A model generated the notes under the pieces. That model ran no database searches. It saw nothing but the letters and a program-made list of their open reading frames with translations, and was not told the origin of the DNA. 5,155 bases of DNA, from positions 1-5,155 of the forward strand of contig JAJKJG010000388.1 in NCBI GenBank assembly GCA_021154065.1, written 5' to 3'. Position 1 is the stretch's first letter. The number at the start of each line of letters is the position of its first letter. Of this stretch, positions 1 through 5,155 are shown piece after piece. Source of the stretch: Methylobacterium sp. Lineage in GTDB: Bacteria > Pseudomonadota > Alphaproteobacteria > Rhizobiales > Beijerinckiaceae. Both the position numbers and the translations under genes were made by a program.

Positions 1-1287
1 ATGCGGGCCGGAGGCGCGGGCGGGCGGATCGCCGTCGTGGTCAAGGGCTATCCGCGGCTGTCCGAGACCTTCATCGCGCAGGAGCTCCTGGCGCTCGAGG
101 AGCGCGGCATTCCGCTCGAAATCTGGTCGCTCCGGCATCCGACCGAGAAGCACATCCACCCGATGCACGCGCGCATCCGGGCGAGAGCGCGCTATTTGCC
201 CGAACACCTCTACCAGGAGCCGCTCCGCGTGCTGCGGGGACTCGTCTGGAGCCTGCGGCAACCCGGGATCCGGCGATTGCTGCACCTGTTCTGGCGCGAT
301 CTCCTGCGAGACCCGACGCCGAACCGCGGGCGGCGGCTCGGACAGGCCTTCGTTCTCGCCCGCGAGCTCGGCGACGACATCGGCCATCTGCACGTCCATT
401 ATCTGCACACGCCGGCGTCCGTCGTCCGGTACGCCGCCGTCCTCACCGGCCGCTCCTGGACCTTCTCGGCCCATGCCAAGGATATCTGGACGACGCCGGC
501 CTGGGAGAAGCGCGAGAAGCTCGCCGACGCGCTGTGGGGCGTGACCTGCACGCGCGAAGGCGCGCGCCATCTCGGCGCGCTTGCCCCGGAGCCGGCCCGG
601 GTGGCGCTCGCCTATCACGGCCTCGACCTTGCCCGCTTCCCCGCGCCGCCCGAGCGCCGCCCGGCGCGGGACGGCTCCGATCCGGCCGATCCGATCCGCA
701 TCGTCTCGGTCGGGCGGGCGGTCGCGAAGAAGGGCTATGACGACCTCCTCGACGCCTTGGCGGCGCTGCCGGCGGATCTGCATTGGCGTTTCGCCCATGT
801 CGGTGGCGGCGAGCTTCTGGAGCGGCTGAAGAGCGCCGCTGAGGCCGCCGGGATCGGCGGCAAGGTCGCGTTCCTCGGCGGCCGGCCGCAGCCCGAGGTG
901 ATCGATCTCCTGCGCGACGCCGATCTCTTCGTGCTGCCGGCGAAAGCCGCGGCCTCGGGCGATCGCGACGGCTTGCCGAACGTCTTGCTCGAGGCCGCAA
1001 GCCAGCGGCTCGCGATCGTCGCGACCGCATTTGCCGGCATCCCCGAGTTCATTCGCCAGGGCCGCGAGGGCGAGCTCGTCGCCCCGGGCGAATGGGAGGC
1101 GCTGTCGAACGCGATTAATCTCCTGGCCCGCGATCCCGGTCGCCGCGCGGCTCTCGGCGGCGCCGTCTACGACCGGCTTTGCCAGGATTTCGGCTCGTCA
1201 GGCGCCATCGATCTCCTGGAGGGGCGCTTCCGGGCGCTGCTGCGCCCGCCGCCGGACGCTGCGGCCGTCGTCAAGGAGCTGGCGTGA
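1..1287 (+). CDS. GT4-type glycosyltransferase (GT-B fold), first gene of glycan operon
   Basis: A 428-residue protein with the layout of a GT4 retaining glycosyltransferase, which moves a sugar from a nucleotide-sugar donor to a growing glycan or lipid-linked acceptor. Seen in the sequence: an N-terminal strand (residues 10-16) followed by YPRLSETFI (17-25), typical of the WcaL-like exopolysaccharide branch; FSAHAKDIW (155-163) closing the acceptor domain; a C-terminal donor domain opening with VSVGRAVAKKG (235-245), with its basic Arg/Lys residues; and DRDGLPNVLLEA (321-332), matching the EX7E motif with Asp323 in place of the first Glu and Glu331 as the second. There is no signal peptide or membrane helix, so it should act in the cytosol or at the inner face of the membrane. 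The ATG is the first base of the window, so a start further upstream cannot be excluded; the next in-frame start (GTG 37) would cut into the first beta strand. It ends 3 nt before the next transferase gene. The family call is firm; donor and acceptor are unknown. Confidence 0.9.
   Translation: MRAGGAGGRIAVVVKGYPRLSETFIAQELLALEERGIPLEIWSLRHPTEKHIHPMHARIRARARYLPEHLYQEPLRVLRGLVWSLRQPGIRRLLHLFWRDLLRDPTPNRGRRLGQAFVLARELGDDIGHLHVHYLHTPASVVRYAAVLTGRSWTFSAHAKDIWTTPAWEKREKLADALWGVTCTREGARHLGALAPEPARVALAYHGLDLARFPAPPERRPARDGSDPADPIRIVSVGRAVAKKGYDDLLDALAALPADLHWRFAHVGGGELLERLKSAAEAAGIGGKVAFLGGRPQPEVIDLLRDADLFVLPAKAAASGDRDGLPNVLLEAASQRLAIVATAFAGIPEFIRQGREGELVAPGEWEALSNAINLLARDPGRRAALGGAVYDRLCQDFGSSGAIDLLEGRFRALLRPPPDAAAVVKELA
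1273..1278 (+). promoter_or_regulatory. Shine-Dalgarno for the second glycosyltransferase
   Basis: AAGGAG lies inside the last codons of the first transferase gene, 12 nt before the GTG at 1291. It supports that GTG as the start and suggests coupled translation across the 3-nt gap. The spacing is slightly long. Confidence 0.5.
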
Positions 1288-1290
1288 GCC

Positions 1291-2427
1291 GTGTCCGAGG
1301 CGGTGCCGGTCGCGTTCTATGCGCCGATGAAGGCCCCGGACCATCCGGCGCCCTCCGGCGACCGCACCATGGCGCGCCTGCTCTTGAAGGCGCTCGGCAA
1401 CGCCGGCTTCCGCCCGGAGCTCGCGAGCGCGCTGCGCAGCTGGGACCGGGTCGGCGACGCAGCCTTCCAGGATGAAATGCGCCGCAGCGGCGGCGCCGAG
1501 GCCGATCGCCTCGTCGCGCGCTGGACGAACGCCCGCCCTGGCGATCGGCCACGCCTCTGGTTCACCTATCATCTGTACTACAAGGCACCGGATTGGATCG
1601 GTCCGCGGGTCGCCGACGCCTTGCGCATTCCCTATGTTGTGGCGGAGGCCTCGCGCGCCGGCAAACGCGCCCGCGGCGCCTGGGCGGCGGCGCATGCCGG
1701 CGCCGAAGCGGCGCTCGACCGCGCCGATGCGATCTTCGTGATGACCGAGGCCGATCGCGAGGCTCTCGAACGGCATCGCCGCAACGGACAGCGGCTTCTC
1801 GAGCTGCCGCCCTTCATCGATCTCAAGGAGTGGTCCGACCCGCCCACGGCGACGCCAGGAGGGGCGGGCGTCGCGCGGCTCCTCACCGTCGCGATGATGC
1901 GGCACGGCGACAAGCTCGCGTCCTACCGGATGCTTGCCGCGGCTCTTGCCGGGCTGCCGGACGGCGGCTGGACGCTCGATGTCGTCGGCGACGGCGAGGC
2001 CCGGCCCGAGGTCGAGACCCTTTTTGCCGACTTGGCACCCCATGTGCGGTTCCACGGCCGCGTCGACGACCGCGGATCGCTGGCGGGGTTCTATGCCGCC
2101 GCCGATCTCTTCGTCTGGCCAGCCGTGAACGAGGCCTACGGTATGGCATTCCTCGAGGTCCAGGCGCTTGGCTGCCCGGTTCTCGCGAGCGCCTATGGCG
2201 GCGTCGCGAGCGTCGTCCGCCACGGCGAGACGGGCGAGCTGACAGCGCCCGGCGATGTCTTAGGCCTCGCGAAGGCGCTCGCCCGCCTCGTCGGCGACGC
2301 GCCCCGCCGCCGCGCGCTCGGGCAAGCGGCGCGGCAGTTCGTCCGCGCCGAGCGCGGATTGGATCGGGCCGCCGAGCGCCTCCGTGCCGGGCTCCTGCCG
2401 CTCCTCGGCCGCCCGCCGCCCCCGTGA
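1291..2427 (+). CDS. GT4-type glycosyltransferase, divergent N-terminal domain
   Basis: A 378-residue GT-B glycosyltransferase, probably of the GT4 (retaining) class. The N-terminal segment VAFYAPMKAPDHPAPSGDR (residues 7-25) is the glycine/proline-rich first-strand loop I associate with a family of alphaproteobacterial transferases. The C-terminal donor domain has LLTVAMMRHGDKLASY (197-212), with the basic donor-binding residues; VVGDGEARP (231-239); and NEAYGMAFLEVQALGCPV (280-297), a complete EX7E motif with Glu281 and Glu289. GGVASVVRHGETGELTAPGD (303-322) is the usual GT4 tail. GTG 1291 is preferred over GTG 1303 and ATG 1327 because it keeps the first strand whole and has AAGGAG upstream. 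There is no signal peptide or membrane helix. The stop overlaps the start of the next gene by 4 nt, so the two are very likely co-translated. It probably adds the sugar before or after the flanking transferases; the order and sugar identity are unknown. Confidence 0.88.
   Translation: MSEAVPVAFYAPMKAPDHPAPSGDRTMARLLLKALGNAGFRPELASALRSWDRVGDAAFQDEMRRSGGAEADRLVARWTNARPGDRPRLWFTYHLYYKAPDWIGPRVADALRIPYVVAEASRAGKRARGAWAAAHAGAEAALDRADAIFVMTEADREALERHRRNGQRLLELPPFIDLKEWSDPPTATPGGAGVARLLTVAMMRHGDKLASYRMLAAALAGLPDGGWTLDVVGDGEARPEVETLFADLAPHVRFHGRVDDRGSLAGFYAAADLFVWPAVNEAYGMAFLEVQALGCPVLASAYGGVASVVRHGETGELTAPGDVLGLAKALARLVGDAPRRRALGQAARQFVRAERGLDRAAERLRAGLLPLLGRPPPP
2424..2427 (+). other. GTGA stop-start overlap (translational coupling)
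   Basis: The TGA of the second transferase (2425-2427) overlaps the GTG start of the fusion gene (2424-2426). The preceding 30 bases are C-rich with no Shine-Dalgarno-like purine run, and the downstream reading frame has no other plausible start close upstream. Initiation of the fusion protein therefore probably depends on ribosomes finishing the upstream gene. Confidence 0.7.
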
Positions 2428-4343
2428 AAGTCCTCATCGCGGTGACGCATCTTCTCGGCGCCGGTCATCTCACCCGCGCGGCCGCGCTGGCGCGGGCCTT
2501 CGCGCGGGCCGGGCATCCGACGACGCTCGTCTCCGGCGGCATGCCGGCGCCGCTCGTCTCCCTCGGCGAGGCGGCGCTCGTGCAGCTGCCGCCGGTTCGG
2601 ACCGCCGGGACCGACTTTTCGACGCTCCTCGACGAGGCCGGCGCTCGGGTCGGCGCCGATTGCCTGAACCTGCGAAAGTGCATGCTTCTCGACGCGTTCC
2701 GGTCCGTTCGGCCGGACGTCGTTGTCACCGAGCTCTTCCCGTTCGGGCGCCGCGTTCTGGCGGGCGAGTTCATGGCGCTCGTCGACGCGGCGCGCGCCGT
2801 CGCGCCGCGGCCCCTGATCGTCGCCTCGGTGCGGGACATCCTCGCCTGTCCGGCCAAATCCGAGCGGATCGAGGAGGCGCACCGCCGCCTCGGCGTGCTC
2901 TACGACGCCGTGCTCGTGCATGGCGACCCGAATCTGGTCCGTCTCGAGCGCTCGTGGCCCTTGAGCCGCGAGGCGGCGGCACTCGTCCGCTACACCGGCT
3001 ATGTCGACGAGGGCGGCGCGGCCGTCGCCGAGCCGACGACGGCTAAGCGAGGCGAGATCCTGGTCTCGGGCGGATCGAGCGCCGCGAGCCTACCGCTCTA
3101 TCGCGCGGCGCTTGCTGCCGCCGCGTCCGTGTCGGAGCGCCCCTGGCGCGTCGTCGTCGGCGCCGGCGTGGCGCAACCGGCGTTCGAGGATCTGCGCCGC
3201 GCCGCGCCCGCCCATGTCGCCGTCGAGCGCGCCCGTCCGGACTTCCGGGCGCTTCTGGCGCGAGCCGCGGTTTCGGTGAGCCAAGCCGGCTACAACACCG
3301 CCGTCGATCTTCTACGCGCCGGGGTCGCGGCCGTGCTGGTGCCTTTCGAGGCCGGCCACGAGACCGAGCAGCGCCTGCGCGCCGAATGCCTCGCCGCGCT
3401 CGGCCTCGCCCGGCTTCTGCCGGAAGCCGAGCTCGCGCCCGCGACCCTCGCCGAACGGGTTCGGATACAGCTTACCGGCGGGGCGCCGCCGCGACCGGAG
3501 ATCAGGCTCGACGGCGCCGAACGAAGCATCGCCCTGGTCGAGGAACTGGCCCGCAGGCCGCCCCATCCGGCGGTCGCGCCGCCTCGTGCCGATTGGTCGC
3601 CGCTCGACGATGTGCTCCGCCGCACCGCCGGCGAAGGCCGGACCGTCGCACTCTGGTGGCGCGACGACGATGCCGTCGCCGCGACCCCGGCGCTCAATCG
3701 GTTGCTCGAGGTGGCACGCGCGTTTGACCTTCCGATCGCCCTCGCCGCCATTCCGGGCGGCGTCGAGCGGTCGCTCATGGAACGCCTCGGCGACGAGCCG
3801 CAGGCGCACGTCGTCGTGCACGGCCTCGCCCACCTGAACCACGCCCCGCCCGGCGAGAAGAAGGCCGAGTTCGGTCGGCATCGTCCGCTCGCGGCGCTCG
3901 CCCGCGACGCCGAAGCCGGACTTCGCCTTGCCGGGACGGCGTGCCGGACAAAGCTCCTCCCCGTCTTCGTTCCGCCCTGGAATCGGACCGCGCCCGAGCT
4001 TCTGCCGCTGCTTCCGGGTCTAGGCTATCGCGGCTTCTCGAGCTTCGGGGATCGCCGCACGAGGGAGCCCGCACCGGGGCTTCGCCAGATCAACACCCAC
4101 ATCGATCCGATCGATTGGACCGGCAGCCGCGGCCTCCTCGCCGAGGAAGCTATCGTGGCGCGGCTTGCGGCCGCGATCGCGGCGCGGCTCGACGGCGACG
4201 CCGACGCCGACGAACCGATCGGCCTCTTGACCCATCACCTCATCCACGATGAGGGTGTCTGGCGCTTCTGCGAGACGCTTCTCGACCGTTTGAAGAGACA
4301 TGAACATCTGAGCTATCCGTCGCCACGGACGTTATTTCCATAG
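2424..4343 (+). CDS. Bifunctional protein: MurG/GT28-like glycosyltransferase fused to NodB-like polysaccharide deacetylase
   Basis: A 639-residue two-domain protein. Residues 1-375 are a GT-B transferase of the MurG/GT28/GT1 kind: VLIAVTHLLGAGHLTRAAAL (3-22) carries the GxGH loop; EILVSGGSSA (211-220) opens the donor domain; SQAGYNTAVDLL (286-297) and PFEAGHETEQRLRAE (307-321) are the nucleotide-sugar binding loop and the Glu-Gln pair contacting the donor. A Pro-rich linker (378-390) leads to a deacetylase-like domain (about 391-639). Putative NodB motifs are WWRDDD (411-416; Asp base and metal ligand), HGLAH (466-470; two metal His), FVPPWNR (515-521), DPIDW (561-565) and THHLIHDE (603-610). 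The expected activity is metal-dependent removal of an N- or O-acetyl group from a sugar. There is no signal peptide, so deacetylation is probably cytosolic, as with NodB. The ORF stays open in this frame back to 1593, but that part is antiphase to the second transferase; GTG 2424 starts exactly at the conserved N-terminus. Domain calls are firm; substrates are unknown. Confidence 0.88.
   Translation: MKVLIAVTHLLGAGHLTRAAALARAFARAGHPTTLVSGGMPAPLVSLGEAALVQLPPVRTAGTDFSTLLDEAGARVGADCLNLRKCMLLDAFRSVRPDVVVTELFPFGRRVLAGEFMALVDAARAVAPRPLIVASVRDILACPAKSERIEEAHRRLGVLYDAVLVHGDPNLVRLERSWPLSREAAALVRYTGYVDEGGAAVAEPTTAKRGEILVSGGSSAASLPLYRAALAAAASVSERPWRVVVGAGVAQPAFEDLRRAAPAHVAVERARPDFRALLARAAVSVSQAGYNTAVDLLRAGVAAVLVPFEAGHETEQRLRAECLAALGLARLLPEAELAPATLAERVRIQLTGGAPPRPEIRLDGAERSIALVEELARRPPHPAVAPPRADWSPLDDVLRRTAGEGRTVALWWRDDDAVAATPALNRLLEVARAFDLPIALAAIPGGVERSLMERLGDEPQAHVVVHGLAHLNHAPPGEKKAEFGRHRPLAALARDAEAGLRLAGTACRTKLLPVFVPPWNRTAPELLPLLPGLGYRGFSSFGDRRTREPAPGLRQINTHIDPIDWTGSRGLLAEEAIVARLAAAIAARLDGDADADEPIGLLTHHLIHDEGVWRFCETLLDRLKRHEHLSYPSPRTLFP
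3591..4340 (+). other. NodB-like deacetylase domain of the fusion protein
   Basis: This region encodes residues 390-639, about 250 residues, the size of a free-standing deacetylase of this type. All five NodB motifs appear in canonical order, so there is no circular permutation. Motif 3 is PPWNR rather than the common RxPxG/Y form, and motif 2 is HGLAH followed by LNH. No stop, frameshift or Shine-Dalgarno separates it from the transferase; the internal GTG at 3614 lacks a ribosome site. I read it as a true fused domain rather than a separate gene. The DGDADADE stretch near residue 590, encoded by a short GCCGAC repeat, is probably a surface loop. Confidence 0.75.
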
Positions 4344-4426
4344 GAGCATGGCGCGCCGCCCATAAATCCACGACGATGCTGTTTATCGAGCGGTGCAAAG
4401 ACGCCGCGGGTTCGGAGAAGAAACGC
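4344..4426 (+). other. Intergenic gap between glycan operon and ABC transporter gene
   Basis: An 83-nt gap that separates two functional units and is locally more AT-rich than the genes. It holds a GGCGCGCC palindrome (4350-4357) and a weak 5-bp inverted repeat, ATAAA (4362-4366) with TTTAT (4382-4386), with no following T-run. I see no convincing intrinsic terminator or sigma-70 promoter, so read-through from the glycan operon into the transporter gene is possible. If translation starts at ATG 4376 instead of TTG 4427, the gap shrinks to 32 nt. Confidence 0.5.
4414..4420 (+). promoter_or_regulatory. Shine-Dalgarno deciding the ABC ATPase start
   Basis: GGAGAAG sits about 9 nt (measured from the end of GGAG) before the in-frame TTG at 4427, close to ideal spacing. 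The alternative in-frame ATG at 4376 has no purine-rich ribosome site in the 20 bases before it. This favours TTG 4427. Confidence 0.55.
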
Positions 4427-5155
4427 TTGAACGTCCCACTCCTGTCGATTCGCGACCTGTCGATCGATTTCAAATCCGACGTCGGCGCCTTCCGCGCCGT
4501 CGATGGCCTGTCGTTCGACGTGCCGAAAGGCAAGACCGTCGCCCTCGTCGGCGAATCCGGCTCCGGCAAGTCGGTGACCGCGCAGGCGATCCTGCGCATC
4601 CTGCCGAAGGTCGCCCGCATCGGCGGCGGATCGATCCTGTTCGACGATCCGGCAAACGACGAGCCGCCGCTCGACATCGCGACGCTCGATCCCGAAGGCG
4701 AGACCATCCGGGCCTTGCGCGGCGGCCGGATCGCGATGATCTTCCAGGAGCCGATTACCTCGCTCTCGCCGCTGCACACGGTCGGCGACCAGGTCAGCGA
4801 GGCGCTGCTGCTGCACGGCAAGGTCGGCAAGGCCGAAGCCCTCGACAGTGCCGTCGACGTCTTCGCCCGAGTCGGCTTCCCCGACCCGAAGCGGGCGCTC
4901 GTCACCTATCCGTTCGAGCTCTCCGGAGGGCTTCGCCAGCGCGCCATGATCGCCATGGCCCTGATCACGCGCCCGGCCCTTCTCATCGCCGACGAGCCGA
5001 CGACGGCGCTCGACGTCACCACGCAGGCCCAGATCCTCGACCTGATGCGCGAGCTGCAGGGCGAGGCGCAGATGTCGCTCTTGCTCATCACCCACGATCT
5101 CGGCGTCGTCGCCAACATGGCCGACCACGTCGTCGTGATGTATCGCGGCCGGGTC
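4427..5155 (+). CDS. ABC transporter ATP-binding protein, peptide/YejF-like (partial, runs off right edge)
   Basis: The N-terminal 243 residues of an ABC ATPase that powers a peptide-type importer (DppD/OppD/NikD class), acting on the cytoplasmic face of the inner membrane. Seen: [12 protein letters not shown] (4-15), the usual first strand; Walker A GESGSGKS (42-49); Q-loop FQEP (106-109); signature LSGGLRQR (165-172), with Leu where Glu or Gln is usual; Walker B LLIADEP (185-191); D-loop TALD; and H-loop THD (222-224). The run from IAMIFQEP through LHT and the [13 protein letters not shown] block resemble E. coli YejF, a two-ATPase protein for microcin C/oligopeptide uptake. A second ATPase half may therefore follow beyond the edge, but this is not visible. 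TTG 4427 is chosen for its Shine-Dalgarno and because the family normally begins 3-6 residues before LLxIxxL. ATG 4376 would add 17 residues, mostly polar and charged, that do not look like the family. Substrate is not determinable. No functional link to the glycan genes is evident. Confidence 0.9.
   Translation, partial: MNVPLLSIRDLSIDFKSDVGAFRAVDGLSFDVPKGKTVALVGESGSGKSVTAQAILRILPKVARIGGGSILFDDPANDEPPLDIATLDPEGETIRALRGGRIAMIFQEPITSLSPLHTVGDQVSEALLLHGKVGKAEALDSAVDVFARVGFPDPKRALVTYPFELSGGLRQRAMIAMALITRPALLIADEPTTALDVTTQAQILDLMRELQGEAQMSLLLITHDLGVVANMADHVVVMYRGRV

Noticed and set aside
1198..2223. Long minus-strand open frame (341 codons) opposite the two GT4-type genes
   Set aside because: High GC opens long antisense frames. 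The product resembles no family I know and lies opposite well-supported transferase motifs.
1593..2423. Upstream extension of the fusion-gene reading frame, which would give a 916-residue protein
   Set aside because: The extension is Arg/Pro-rich shadow sequence in a different frame of the second transferase gene. Conserved GT-B sequence begins exactly at GTG 2424.
3312..3881. Minus-strand open frame (189 codons) across the GT-deacetylase junction
   Set aside because: It lies opposite a continuous, motif-bearing + frame; no ribosome site or recognisable domain.
4190..4213. Short GCCGAC tandem repeat
   Set aside because: It encodes an acidic DGDADADE loop in frame; only a few copies, expected in GC-rich coding DNA.
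4290..4318. TTGAAG followed 17 nt later by CTATCC as a possible promoter for the ABC gene
   Set aside because: The -10 match is poor and the elements lie within the end of the deacetylase coding sequence; not distinguishable from chance.
4348..4365. ATG with GGAG just upstream, right after the fusion-gene stop
   Set aside because: The GGAG ends only 1 nt before the ATG, and the frame closes after five codons (ATGGCGCGCCGCCCATAA). It is too short and badly spaced to be a real gene.
4362..4386. ATAAA/TTTAT inverted repeat as an intrinsic terminator
   Set aside because: Only a 5-bp AT stem with a 15-nt loop and no T-run; too weak to terminate transcription.
4313..5128. Minus-strand open frame (271 codons) opposite the ABC ATPase
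   Set aside because: Antisense shadow of a strongly conserved ATPase with all its motifs on the + strand; such shadows are commonly misannotated in GC-rich genomes.

Overview
The window is GC-rich (by eye around 70%), with almost every third codon position G or C. Both the base composition and the protein families fit an alphaproteobacterium, most likely of the Hyphomicrobiales (Rhizobiales). That placement is an inference from protein character; no rRNA or other phylogenetic marker is present. All four genes lie on the + strand and nearly every base is coding.

Positions 1-4343 hold a tight three-gene glycan operon. It contains a GT4-type glycosyltransferase (1-1287), a second, divergent GT4-type glycosyltransferase (1291-2427), and a 639-residue two-domain protein (2424-4343). 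The two-domain protein joins a MurG/GT28-like GT-B glycosyltransferase to a C-terminal NodB-like polysaccharide deacetylase. The first two genes are 3 nt apart. The second and third overlap by 4 nt (GTGA), so translation is probably coupled. None of the proteins has a visible signal peptide or membrane segment. The likely picture is cytosolic assembly of a short glycan or glycolipid head group by three successive transferases, with one N-acetyl sugar deacetylated by the domain fused to the last one. The acceptor, the sugars and the final product cannot be read from the sequence, and no flippase, polymerase or export gene lies in the window.

After an 83-nt gap with no convincing terminator, a different functional unit begins at about 4427. 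It is the N-terminal ATPase domain of a peptide/nickel-type ABC importer resembling YejF/DppD/OppD, and it runs off the right edge. Its start is ambiguous: a TTG at 4427 with a good Shine-Dalgarno, or an ATG at 4376 without one.

I saw no RNA genes, mobile elements, CRISPR arrays or long repeats. The most interesting item is the glycosyltransferase-deacetylase fusion within the compact three-transferase operon.
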